NCBI GenBank assembly: GCA_012064415.1
Contig: SSNU01000017.1
Span: forward strand, 52,455 to 116,454
From: Gyrodactylus bullatarudis
Taxonomy: Eukaryota > Platyhelminthes > Monogenea > Gyrodactylidea > Gyrodactylidae
DNA: 64,000 bases
Reading direction: 5' to 3'
The notes beneath the pieces are model-generated. The model ran no database searches. It saw only the letters and a list, made by a program, of their open reading frames with translations, and was not told the origin of the DNA. Each line of letters starts with the position of its first letter. The stretch's first letter is position 1. Of this stretch, positions 51,513 through 63,803 are shown piece after piece. Both the position numbers and the translations under genes were made by a program.

Positions 51513-52068
51513 CGAGCATTTTCCCTATTCCCTGATTGTTCTTTGAAGAAGAATTAGTTCAAACTCATTCTATTATGAGATATCTACACGCACAAAGTTT
51601 AATTTTCTTTCTTTTCTGAGCTTATTATTCATAATTCTAAAGCTGAGTTAGTTTATCATATATCAGGAATTCAATTTCAGAGTGTTGTGGTATTTCGTTC
51701 CTATATTAACATCGAAAAATTATATTTTTTACAATACAGTCACTACTTCAAAGTAACCATTGTTTACTGAACAACAAGACTTGTTGAACAAGTGATACAA
51801 AAAACATGATATGATTTTATTGTTTTTAGTAAAACCTTTTTACTGATGAAGTAATTTATATAATTTCTTAATTTCTCAGTGGGCAAGGAATTTTACTAAA
51901 TTTATTCTGATTAATTAATCTGTCAGATACTTTTGAGAAATTTTTTCAGAAAAATTCAAATCAAATTTCCACCTAAATTATTTTAAACAAAAAATTCTTA
52001 AATCACTTTTATGAAATTTTGTTTAACTTTAACAATTATTGAAGATTTTCGATAGAAAAAAATCTACA
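51508..52068. other. Short intergenic region before ARS2
   Basis: 560 bp between the G-alpha stop and the ARS2 start, same strand. It should hold the ARS2 promoter and leader; no motif was recognised. Confidence 0.4.
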
Positions 52069-54057
52069 ATGGAGATTCCTCTTCTTTCCTCCGATTTTGC
52101 AGGCTCTCCCATGAATCTCGAGAGTTTTCTTGAGCCATTTGATCTTTCTGTTCTGAAAAATAAAGATGCTAAAGTAAAATATGGGGTTTACAAGTGTAGT
52201 ACAGCAAAAGATCAACTTAATGACTATTTTGATAAACATAAAAATGACCAATGGCTCAAAGAAAAATATCACCCTGATTTTATGAATCTATCTAATGAGG
52301 AATTTAAAAGGCGCCTTGAAGCTTTCCTGGACATTTTCGATGAAGATTTCAACAATGAAATTCTTTTTGACTTGAAGAATAAGGAAAAGATTATAAAACT
52401 CTCAACTAGATGTAATTATCTTTTTATCTCATCTTATTTTAGTTAATCAAATAATTGATGGAGATAAAACTGTGAAATCTTACTTGTACTTTCCACATAT
52501 TTCTTTCGAAATTTCTAAGAAGGATTTCGAAAAGATCCTTGCTGAAAATGATTCTTTTGTGAAACTTGCAGTCAGTGACCCCATTGTAGTCAAGAGTATG
52601 CAGCCTAATACTAAAAGCGTCATACGTAGACCTGCTTGGGCTAGTTTTAGTTCTGAGAATATAGATCTCAGTGTTTTTGTAAAGTTCGCCGAGTCCTTTG
52701 ATATGATGCGTATGGAGATTGACGCTTCCTCCACACTAAGTGAAGTAAAACCAAAAGAATCTGACGAAGAGTCTGATAAGGAGAAAGAAAAACCTGAAAA
52801 TAAACCTGTCAAAGATAAAGAGCTCTATCAGAAAGCGTTCAGCAATGTAAAGGAATATCCTGTGGGTCAGGTTGCTGTCAAGATAACTCCTGTAGATATA
52901 TTCTCAAAACAGACCATTGAAAGTACGAGAAGATGCATCGTTATAGCTGCACAAATGATTTTTTGGCTTGATACCCTAAGAGATCTCTACAATACTGAAG
53001 ATAAAATCGAAAATCTTAAAAAAATTTTGCCAATCATGAACCAAATCGAGGTTCCCGATACAAGTCAGTTAGCCCTTAATAAAGACTAATAAATGATTTT
53101 TTGATGATTTTAATTACAGATCCTATTGAAAAAATGGTCCTATTTTCATCCTGGAATCAAAAGTACATGGATCCAAAAGAAGATTTGCCAAAAACAATTC
53201 TCATGCTCTCGAAGCTCATTGACCAAAAAGAAACTTCCAACCCGATTCTAAACAATTTGATAGATTACCTAGTTATCGAGGAAAACAAGGAAAGTACTGG
53301 AATTGAGACAGAACAGTTATTGGATCAGCTGAAAAAAGCCCTGGATCGTTTATTAGCTTATTTAAGATTTGTGCACAGTATCGATTTTTATGCGCCGGCC
53401 ATGTACAACTTGGAAAACTCAATGCCATTACCAATAGGATTAATCCATGTGAGATCACAGACTGGAAATAAACCCATAAAAGATTATCCAAAGTCCTTTA
53501 CAAGATTTAGTAGTCAAATATTATCAATCCTAAGGCTAAACACTCCGGTATTTTATCCTCCTCTCGACAAGATTGAATTCCGCGATGTTCTCGAAGGTCA
53601 CATAAATGAAGATTTGGGAGTCAAGCAATTAAATGCTCTTCTAAAGGCGGATTGTGTTCTAAACTCAATAGGTTTAAGAGATCCTGAAGATGCTGTAGAA
53701 CAGTTTGTCAAAGAAAACACTAAACGCAAGAAAAGAAAAGTGGATGTAATCTGGCTTTGTCCCCTATCAGGAAAAAAATTTAGAGAGCCTGTATTTGTCA
53801 GGAAGCACATTATGAACAAATTCATGACACAAGTTCTAGAAGTTAAAAAAGATAACGCTATGTTTTTTAACAACTATCTTCTTGACCCAGCAAGACCTCA
53901 ACTCATCGAGAGAAATAAAAAGATGAGAAAGTTGAACAAGATCAAAGCAAGACAACGTCCTCAGATGAGTAGAAGAGCTCCTAACCGAATGTGGATGAAT
54001 AATGATAGGAGGGGACGTAGAAGAGGTGGATATCGTGATCTTGATGCCCCTAACTAG
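52069..54057 (+). CDS. ARS2/SRRT (Serrate RNA effector) orthologue
   Basis: Exons 52069-52411, 52443-53063, 53120-54057 with introns of 31 and 56 nt; 633 aa (human about 876). ARS2 binds the nuclear cap-binding complex and directs RNA to microRNA processing, export or decay. The N-terminal SERRATE/ARS2 domain shows FDKHKNDQWLKEKYHPDF (about 60-77). An acidic Lys/Glu stretch follows mid-protein. Then LLAYLRFVHSIDFYAP, a conserved IGLIHVRSQTGNKP segment, and WLCPLSGKKFREPVFVRKHI for the zinc-finger-like region. The C terminus ends YRDLDAPN, matching the conserved YRDLDAPDD. The protein is shorter than usual, mainly in the acidic and linker parts. After KHI the usual NKH reads NKF, losing a His ligand. 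I chose the ATG at 52069; an upstream in-frame stretch lacks ATG. It is convergent with eS24, 149 bp between stops. Confidence 0.96.
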
Positions 54058-54058
54058 G

Positions 54059-54064
54059 AATAAA
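54059..54064 (+). promoter_or_regulatory. ARS2 poly(A) signal
   Basis: AATAAA immediately after the TAG stop codon; the 3' end must fall in the short gap before the convergent eS24 gene. Confidence 0.6.
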
Positions 54065-54164
54065 ATATATTTTTTAATAATTAATTTCTCTTTTTCATAA
54101 TAACCCTTCTCATGACTTGAGCAAAGCATTAAAAAATCAGAGTAAACGTTTCAACATCCCACAG

Positions 54165-54170
54165 TTTATT
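54165..54170 (-). promoter_or_regulatory. eS24 poly(A) signal
   Basis: AATAAA on the minus strand, 37 bp past the eS24 stop. Confidence 0.65.
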
Positions 54171-54206
54171 GATGCAGGAATATTTACAAAATAAATATCC
54201 TCGGGT

Positions 54207-54627
54207 TTATTTCTCTCTCTTCCTTCTCTCGTGGGTGCCTCTCTGCTTTTTAGCCTTATTCTTCTTTTCCTTGCGTTGTTTACGGCCGGGTCTCTTTTCT
54301 TCATTGAAGAGGTCGTTTCTGCGAAGTCTGAACTTGGGCTCAAATTTTTTGGCAACATCAAGAGAATCATAGATGAGAGCAAAACCAGTTGATCTACCAC
54401 CACCATACTTGGTTTGAAATCCAAATGGGAAAACTACATCTGGAGTTGTTTTGTAAGTTTTGGCGAGACGTTCTCTCATTTCTTTTCTTGAAATAATTGG
54501 TCCAGAAGGATGAAGGATATCAACAACCATTTGCTTTCTTGAAAGCAATCTATTTGACATAAACTTTCTAGTTCTAAGTGAAACGTTTTCAGCCTAAACA
54601 TGAATTACTAGAATAACTTACCACCAT
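54207..54627 (-). CDS. RPS24: Ribosomal protein eS24 (RPS24)
   Basis: Exon 1 54622-54627 codes only Met-Val; after a 28-nt intron (54594-54621) exon 2, 54207-54593, codes the rest; 130 aa, as in other animals. It is a small-subunit ribosomal protein. The sequence runs [56 protein letters not shown], and a Lys/Arg-rich tail RRKREK. The first exon is confirmed by the donor GGTAAGT right after ATGGTG and by phase. A first coding exon of a few bases is also known in other animals' RPS24 genes. Confidence 0.97.
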
Positions 54628-54924
54628 GCTTACTGTCTAATAAATTTAAGTGAAATAGAGAATTAAAACAAATAATTCAGTTTGATTATTCTGATAGAAG
54701 AATAAACAAACATTTGCTCACTTTTAATTTTAAAGTTTTCAAAACTTTTCAATGAAAAGAGTCTTTTGAAAAGAAAATTAGTCTATTGGTAATTTATTAT
54801 CAAATAGCCCAATATATCTACAGTATAGAGTTTATATCCTCAATATTGGTTGGTAAAAATAGTATGTATTGGATTCCAATAAGTAATAATAATTAATAAT
54901 TGGAAAAATTCATGATAATAAATC

Positions 54925-54930
54925 TTTATT
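54925..54930 (-). promoter_or_regulatory. AP-2 gene poly(A) signal
   Basis: AATAAA on the minus strand about 90 bp past the AP-2 stop. Confidence 0.6.
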
Positions 54931-55019
54931 TAAAAATCCTGAATAGTACAGCTTAATGTATATATATTATTCTTATCGTTTAAATGTATCGAATCAACTT
55001 CAAAATTGACTTTTAAATT

Positions 55020-58000
55020 TTATTTAGTAATTCCATTCATCATCACAGTGTTATTAGAGTTTACTCTATTTCCCATCATTCCTGTCATATGCCCGTTGCT
55101 CATTTGAGAATTAATTTGTTGCTGTTGGTGGATATTTCTATTCCAAGCAGAATCATTCATCAAATTATTCTTGATATCTTGTCCACCCATCTGCTTCTCC
55201 AAAAGCTTCATGAAGTCGTTCAAAATACACTGAATCAAATTAAGAGAGCTTATGATAGTGGAACAGCCAAACCCATGTGTTATCATTGTAAAGTGAGTTA
55301 AAGCGCATTGGGTATTTGAGTCAAGTGGTATATTTGATCTATTTGTATATACTGGATTTGATGTCAGAGGAGTACGGTCCTTTGAAAACATTTCCACCAC
55401 TTCTTGAATCATCTGCCTAAAAATAATCAATTATATGAGATGAGTTTTTAAAATCCAATTATATACATGTATATGTTTTTTACTTTGTCAATGTGAGTTG
55501 ATTCTTTCTCATTTGAACAGCTGAAAGATCACAACTTGGTGTGTTTCTCATCAAATATTCGGAACAAGCCCGATGCGGGAATTCATTTTCACATAAATAA
55601 CTGAAATCTTTTGCCAGTCGAATTGCTTCTCCTATATTTTAAAATATTTATTAATTTATTATTTCATAACTACTTGTAAGTATATCTACAAAAAATAATT
55701 AGTAGACTACTATGAGTATATTATCGAATGAGTTAGTGTGGATTCGAGTCCAAAAATCATTATCAACCTTGGAAACAATATGATAGTCCCCCCGTTGAGC
55801 TAATTTTCCGATCATTTGTATCTTTTTCTCTTCTATCACCCTTTCTTTTTCACAAAATTCGTGAACACGTGACTCATTTTTCCTACTAAAAAATGTGTTA
55901 ACATCTTTGACAGGTATTTTTCTTCAACTTGAAATAGTGGATGATAAAAAAAAGATTTTGCTTCCCTTTCTTGATTTATAGGTAGAGAAAAAGTTTGATT
56001 ATTTTACCTTCAACGAGTGATGTCAGCAAGGTTACTGTAGCTGCCTTACGCCTTCCAGCTGGGAGACATAATCCAATTTTATCAAGTTTATCACGTAACG
56101 ATCTGCCGCCATTCTTTGACTTTGCTCTGAAAAATTAAAAGATGTGATAAATTAACTCTCTTCTTTCCTCCCTTCTATGAACAATTAAAGTTTAATTTCT
56201 TAAAAAAGAAACATTTTTTTCAATTTCCTTTTTTCCTGTATTGTAAAGTGTTTTTTCTCACCTGACTGAATTTCATGTCAACGTGTATTTCAGTTTAAAC
56301 TAATCGTTCACTCCAAATGAGAGGTTAACCATATTGAAAATGTAGTTATTATTCAGACGATAATTTTTAATCAATTTTCATTTGAAAATCATCGAAAATT
56401 ACACGAGAGAAAAATACTATTGAATTTTATCGCGCCATGATTTTTCAATGAATTTTTCCACTATAATTTAGCAAAATATAAGTTTTTGAATAACACTGAA
56501 ACAACATCAGTTCCTCCGATCTTGTTTTGTACCATATAATTTATACAAAGAACTTCTTAACAGATCAAATCTCTACCTAATTTGGATGAGTAGGATTGCC
56601 ATAAGATTCCTCCTCCTCCAGATCACTGTTATCATCTAAGAGGCTTTATAATCCTCATGACGACCCTGTATAGAATCCATATAAATTTTATTGTATTCCA
56701 GATTGTAAAAAATTATTTCAGAATTTGTACCAGATACACTTAACTAATGTTTTACTAATGTTTTAAAACAAAAAAGTACTTGGAATAAATAGTTTCTAAA
56801 TAAAAAACCAATCAGATTGGATTTCTCGGAGAAGGATTACTCAATTTTAATGTATATTACGTAGAGAAATTGGATATGAAACACACTCTTTCATCTCTCA
56901 ACTACACTTCTTAATATTAATGCCCCAAAGGCAAAGAATAACTATCACATTTAAAAAAGGAAGAAAAAATAAAGGTAACCAAAAACTATTTCACATTTCC
57001 ACCTCGTCAAATTGAATCAATTGCTTCTTCGCCTTGTTGAATGGGGGATTTGTTTCCTTCTTTCTCTCTCTCTCTCTCTATGACCAATGTTGCATTTGTA
57101 TTCTCGAATTAGAAGTGGGATTATTAAGTTGAAGATAATGTGATTATTACCATAGTGATATTTATTCTTTTCAAAATATAATGAGGCTAGTGTTTTTTCT
57201 TGAGTGATTGAGTGAGTACTTTAGGCTTTGTTTGTTACACTGTGTTATCCAACCTCTAATTTGATGGATGAATTCTCGCAAAGAAGAATGACAACACTCA
57301 ACTTCTAATTGATCCTTCAAAAATAAATCATTCTTGAATGGGAATGATCCAATTAACAAAATCATAATTGGAAAACTCTTTCGAATCCCTCGAAAATAGT
57401 GGATCTTTTGAAAGTTTATCATAGATATTCGGCTTTCTTGTCTAATTCTGATCCTCGAAACATCTTTTGGCCACACTCCCACTTTCAAATCAATGAAAAT
57501 TTTCAGCTCAAAAAATGGGATTTCAGCACCAAATTGAAATTTGAAAATTGACCATATTTTTTAAGCATCATGATCTGGATTCCAAAAACATATTCGAATT
57601 CTTTATTTGTGGATTTCGAGTCAGATTAACATTTCTAACTCTTGGAATAAGAATTAAAAGCAAGAATTTCAAAAATTTTAGCATCTTATCTTTTGTTCCC
57701 TACGAAATGCTTGTTTAATTTTGCGGTTTTTATGTTCTAATCTAAGATCTTGGGAAAAATCTGTTTAAAATGAAGCATCTGTTTACTGATTTACTAACCT
57801 TCGCAAGACTCCTCCCAGTAGGGAAGCATTTAGACATTCAGGTGGTGATAGTCGTCTCTGTACCTCGGCAATTGTAACTTTATACTTTGATGTAGAACTG
57901 AGGAGTGATAATCGCCCTGGTACTGAACAAAAGATATCTTGTGGAGATATTGCGTTAATGTTGGACTCAAACTTTTCCATCATACCTCGATATCGTGAGC

Positions 58001-61000
58001 CTGCTTTATAAAAACAAAACAAATAATTTATTTCTAATTACATCACAACTTAACTCATTTCATAATGTAATTCGATATAATAACACTTAAATTTTTAAAA
58101 ACACAAATATAATTTATAATACTCGAAAAATAATGGGCATATTTACAACAACTTGACATGAAAATCTTGACTTTGGTGAATAACAATGACCCTTCAAATA
58201 AGTACTGAATATTTATATTTTTATTTGAATAAAATTGTTGGACCACTTGAAGATAAAAACAAATAAAAAATTTTTTTCTTCCCATTATTACAAGGTATTC
58301 TTGAGAAAATCGTTAGAAAAAATACTTGTTAATTATGACTCTCTAATGATTTATACATACTAGACTTGGACGAAATTTTGCAAAATTACTTAAATCGCCT
58401 ATCGATATGAAAAAACTAAACTTCAAGTATTTAAATAATATCCCATCAAAATTCAAAATACCTTTCCATGCTTCTGGAATAAGTTAAACAAAATTGTGAA
58501 AATTTTCAAATATAGAACGTTTTTTATTGTTTTATATTTATAATTTTAACTTGAATTCATATTTTTTCTTCACATAAAGTTGTAAAAATGACTTGCATCC
58601 TTTTAAAACTGTTTTTTCAATATCTCAAAACGAAATTTCTCTTATTTTTCATTAAGCTTCGGAAAATTACTGTAGCTGGAAAATAACTGGAAATTTTTCT
58701 AATTATTCTTTCCAGTAATAGTAAATTTTAAACAAATTAATATGTATTGTAATAAATTCTGTTTGTTAAATTAATATACACTTTTGAAAATCTGAGAAGA
58801 CTTTTGAGGTTCTCAGAGAAGCTTTATTCTTTCGATAGTTCATGAAAATAATGATAAAGATCTCAGAATTTGTTACCTATCAAAAATTTGAGAGTCATGA
58901 GGAATTGTCTTTAATTTGGTGGAGAAAAAATCATGAATATTTGCCTCTCTTGCGTCATTTTGCAAAATCAATATTCTCTATTTATGTGAGCAAATTTTTA
59001 GGGTTTGGAAGAAATTTGTGAATGATTAATAATCATTGATTATAGAAGAAGATTATTTAATGAGACAATTCAATCTCTGATGATGCTTAATTCATCTTTC
59101 GATTTCTTTAGAAAGGATTTGAGAGTTGAATTTGCAGAAAATTAAAACCATTCTATAAAGTGCTTAAGCACTGCTTATTGAGTATTCTACACTAAGGACC
59201 ACTTCACGTACTCGATGAATAAATAATTGAAAAAACAGTATCTAAATTTTATGATTACTTGTTGGATCACTTACAAATTTTATCATATTATTTATAGAAA
59301 ACCGTAAATTTCAAAATCACGCAATTTTGTTAAAAAATAACTGAAAATTAAAATAATAAAATATTTAAATTACAGTATTAAAAGATTTTCAGCTACAGTA
59401 ATTTTCCGAAGTTTATTTTTCATGAATATTACAATTTTGATAGGTCAAAAAACGTTCTAAATTTGAAAATTTTCACAATTTTGTTTATCTTATTCCAGAA
59501 GCATGGAAAAGTATTTTGAAGCGAAATTTGGTGAGATTATATTTAAATACTTGAAGATTAGTTTTTTCATATCGATGGGTGATTTAAGTAATTTTGCAAA
59601 ATTTCGTCCAAGTCTAATACATGTTTTTACAATTTAGAAAGGGATAACGTGAAATCCTCGATATTCAAACAGTAGTTCACAAGTAAGTTTAAAACGTCAT
59701 AAGGGTTAATTCTTACCAATTTTACTATTTTGTTGACCCATGTCAATTTGCTGTTGAAGGTTAATGCTATTCTGAGATTGACAATGAGAATTATCATAGA
59801 TGTTCTGTTGTTGGTTGGAGAATAGATTATTGTTTCCAGTTGAGTTTGAGTTGGGTGTATCGCTAGAGTTTACACTTCTATTATCACTTGAAGAAAAATA
59901 ACCAATCGAATTGAGTAGATCAGCACTAGGATGTTGACCCTGGCCATTGGCGGTTATGAAATTTGATGGGACATAATCGAATATTTGATTTGATGCGTAT
60001 TGAGATCTATGATTAGAGTAGATGTATTTAAAGATTCTGTCAAGAGATCTTAAATCGTCAAAATGAGAAAGTACAAAACATTTAAAGACTCTTGAATATT
60101 CGAGTAATCACTGATCACTAGAGGTACTTATTTTAGATTTCCGATTTTTAGCTTGTGTCAAAATCTAATCTCCAGTTCCTTGAGAGGATTCTAATGGTGC
60201 TTATAATGCCTTGAATAACTTTTAAGTATTTGGTAATTCCTGTAATCTATACTATCCTAGTGATTACTATAATCACAGAATTCTATCATTTTTAGATCTA
60301 GAATGCTTGAAAACTGACTAGAATTTATTTTTCTATTACACTATTTTAGTGAACCTTTTAAAAAGAAATCAGAAAATTAATGAGACAATTACCCATAACG
60401 ATTCTTTAGTTGGGAATGAAGAAATTCCAATTCACGCGAGCCCTGACTCGGCGATTCGATGCTCTCTCCAGAATTCATTCCAAGGCTATTTTGAAGAGCA
60501 TGATGAGAGTTTGAAGGTGAGGAATTATGCGAGGTTAGACCACTTTCTCCACTCGTTGAATTCTGACAATCTAGCGGACTGGCTGTGATTAACTAACAAG
60601 AGAAAATTATGATCTATTTCAAGAATAAAATTTTGAGATTCTTGACTTTTAGACTAGATCCAATCGAATGTTTTTACGTTAAAGACAAAAAAAACTCACA
60701 TTGCCCTGATATTCATTTTGTGTATCGATTTGATGTTCAGAATTGGTTGGATCCAAAACTTTCAGATAATCGACACTAAAGAAATAAAAAATAGTTCAAT
60801 TTTAATTAGGCCTTTTGTTTGATGACGTATAACTTACGTTTTATCTTGTTTCAATTTGCTTTTTCTCAGAGATTTCTGCTTTTGTTTAAAAACAATTTTA
60901 GAAGAAATATTCATAGAAGAAGATTGATGAGCTGAACTTACATCGATTTGACTCATGTATCTTGACTCAGAATCTGTACTATTAGCGCTAAGGTTGACAA

Positions 61001-61942
61001 TTTGCATTGAGCCTGATGTAGAATTGCTTGAGGTAGACGATTTATTTCGTTCTTCATGTCCATTAAAAATGTAACTTTGTTGTTGGCCGAATAAGGCTGC
61101 TCCGGCAGCTGCTGCTGTAGCTAACGTAACTAAATGTGCATCAGTACTGGTTATACTATCAGTTGTTGCTGATGAATTCGGATAGGAAAATGGATTCATT
61201 GAATTTTGGCTAGAGTTCACTCCATAATTTGCCTGAAGGAATGCCTTGAAATAGAAGGGAAAATTTTCTAATTAATATTCCCATTTTCAGTTAAATAAAA
61301 CTTTTCTAGATATCTCTTTGAAAGAGGACGAAACCACTACCAAAAATAAACTCACAGAGACAGTATTCTTGCAGTCTTCATCGTAGAAGCATGCGGAACC
61401 TTTGTCATTTCTACCATACATACTGTGATATTCAGAATGGTTAAGGATCAATTCGTTACCTCGTTCACTATACGAGGAAATTTCATTATCTTGGCCAGTA
61501 TTGGCCTTTTGATAATCATTACTAGAAGATAGTAGACCCTGGTGATGAAAAGGTGGCGGGAAATAGGGCGTTTGAATATCCATTTGTTGTTGTTGTTGCT
61601 GCTGTTGAGTATTACTCGAGGTGACGGTTGAAGATGGGGTATCATTAGGATCTTGAGATTGCCTTGTCGTTTCTTGTTGTTGTTGTTGTTGTCGGTAAAT
61701 GTTACCAGTTGTTGAGGCCATTCTTATTAGCCCCAAAACTTGTGAATGTGTTAGTTGACTGGAGTTATAAGAATAATTTTGTTTCAGATAATTTTGCTCA
61801 AGGTTATGATGATATTGCCTGAAGAAAAAGTAAATCTAAATAAGTATCTGAATATAATTTGTCGAGTATGGTTTTTAGGCTTGCCTTGGAGCAATTGACT
61901 TCCAAAGGCGATCAAATCCTATCCAATGTAATTCTAATGGAC
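55020..61942 (-). CDS. Transcription factor AP-2, 5' end not found
   Basis: Exons: 61885-61942, 61356-61818, 60838-61244, 60700-60775, 60393-60592, 59717-60006, 57799-58003, 56008-56126, 55484-55631, 55020-55416; phases all agree, about 787 residues, first exon(s) missing. AP-2 binds GC-rich palindromes as a dimer. The N-terminal half is Gln/Asn/Ser-rich with poly-Gln runs, an Ala run, and the activation motif TPYFPPPF (vertebrate PYFPPPY). The conserved C-terminal domain starts [20 protein letters not shown], continues [47 protein letters not shown], and ends in the helix-span-helix with [12 protein letters not shown] Gln/Asn/Met-rich tail follows. The first listed intron has a GC donor (GCAAGC, 61879-61884). 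The acceptor at 58001-58005 is a tandem AAG/CAG. Introns of 1.7 kb hold repeats. Confidence 0.96.
57059..57080. repeat. TC microsatellite
   Basis: Short CT/TC simple repeat inside an AP-2 intron. Confidence 0.6.
58363..59614. mobile_element. TA-flanked element with long inverted repeats
   Basis: Ends GACTTGGACGAAATTTTGC and the inverse GCAAAATTTCGTCCAAGTC, flanked by TA (58361-58362 and 59615-59616). The arms are inverted for about 230 bp, and an inner pair (near 58668 and 59393, GAAAATTACTGTAGCT) extends the symmetry. No coding capacity in 1.25 kb. The TA flank fits Tc1/mariner. It lies in an AP-2 intron. Confidence 0.72.
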
Positions 61943-62567
61943 CTGTGAAAATACTGCGTTATTTTGATGATTCCGATTGGTCGATTTTACATCCCATCAA
62001 CATTAGTATACTTTAATGTATTCCTAATGTCTATTACGGGTATATGCATACTCTATAATATACTTTTAAAAGATACACGAAATATTTCCCCTTTTACTAC
62101 AAATTCCACTCCACCCGATTCTTTGTTTTGGCTAATACTTACACAATACCACCCACACAATAAGAAACCAACACGTTGGAGGTGTTAATAGATAAAAGTG
62201 AAATATATCTATAGGAAATCTTTTCTTCTTTCTTAATAGATTTTGCCCACGGCAATCTTCTCAAACTATTTCATTTTTTATTTCTTTCTTGATTATTATT
62301 TCATCTTGATAACTTTATATTTAAATGATTATACAACGACTAAAAAAAGTAAACACTATATCAAGAGTGGCCACTCGAGGATGGAAAGAACAAATAATGA
62401 TTTTCTAGAAGATTGTTTCATGAGTATCTTTTCATCTCATAATTAAGAAAAATATTACCCTCTTTTTTCCAACACAAAAAATGGCAAATATCTATAGAAA
62501 ATTTGCAGTAATTTTTCTGAATGACAAGGAGACTAAGGGCTTTTTAACATCGATGAAATGAAAACGA
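61943..62567. other. Upstream region of AP-2, no exon identified
   Basis: The missing AP-2 first exon must lie here or beyond the window. I found no ATG exon ending in the required phase 1 that I trust. Confidence 0.35.
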
Positions 62568-63286
62568 ATCCCAATGGAACACAACTCTTTCTCGAGCGAT
62601 AATTTTAACTGAAAGATACTTAAAATAATTTTTCCACCCCTCATTAGAAATAGTTGATCCATTATCCAGACTTATTTTACTTATTCTAAATTGAAAATGA
62701 TTGGGAGAAAAATATTTTAGCTTCTATCATGAGAAAAATGGCCGAAATCAAATTCAGTAAATTTTTCATCACATTAATTTTAATACAAAATCATTGTCTC
62801 TATTGCAACCAGTTCATAAATAGATTTCAGACCATATGTTTTATACATCATTCGAATTGTCCTGAAGAGCCCATTCAGATTCTGATCCAAGCTAGAAATC
62901 GAAAATTTGCATAACCTATCTCTAATCCACGTTATAGTTACTTGAAGAAGGGTAATTTTTTGAAAATGTTGTCACATATTTAAAAAATATTTTGGACGTT
63001 TTTTTGAAAACCTATTTGCTGAGATCTTAGAAAAAATTAATTAACTCTCTGTCGTAAAACAATAGCCGTAGATTCCATATATGCAATCGCCTGCTCGATA
63101 TCTCTTACAGTTTAGAAGATAACTGGTTTTAGAGCCAAAAAATGCCAATTTTAACCTCTTTTATCTTCGAAATGATAAGTCGGCTTACAAAAAGGAATTC
63201 AAATTCAGAATTAGCGTAATTATTTTGGATATATTGCAAATTTTCTCATTTGTGTGATGAAAAAAAATAATTTGGGACATGAAGGG
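62568..63286. mobile_element. piggyBac-type MITE, family 1, longest copy
   Basis: Reverse orientation. The right end reads TTTGGGACATGAAGGG|TTAA and the left end near 62568 carries the family sequence CACAACTCTTTCTCGAGCGA. At about 720 bp it is the longest of three copies, with no transposase frame. Confidence 0.6.
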
Positions 63287-63803
63287 TTAAAATAGGAATT
63301 TGTGAAAAGACAACTCTGATCTCAACACCAAGCTCGATAATATTCGCATATATCACATAAAATCTCCGTAAACAAACCTAGGTCATTTGATTAAAGATAG
63401 ATCAATCAATAGATCTTAGACTTTTTGTAATTAACCCGTTATTTATATATTTCGTTTTATGACCCTTATCCTAGACTTTGACTCATTTTTTCTCTTGATA
63501 TAGATTTCGAAAGATTATCAAACAGCATTCAAATTCAAATAATAAATTGACTGTTTTTTAAACAAATAAGTTAGAGTCGTGCTCAAATTTCCTTCACTCA
63601 AAACATTGAAATGTAAGCATAATGAGTGGCTACTTTGTATTTTGTACACTCAAAGTGCAATGGTTACTCTTTTTCACTTCCGAGTATAGTTCTAATTAGT
63701 TCAAGAATAAAAAGTAGTAGTCATATTACCATGTAATAAAATTCGCTTAAAAACAGCCTAGAAACTGGAATTTGATCTCATCATATTCTGCTCAGCTTAT
63801 TAA

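Noticed and set aside
60349..60588. 79-codon plus-strand ORF
   Set aside because: It is antisense to an AP-2 exon (60393-60592) whose reading frame and splice phases are well supported.
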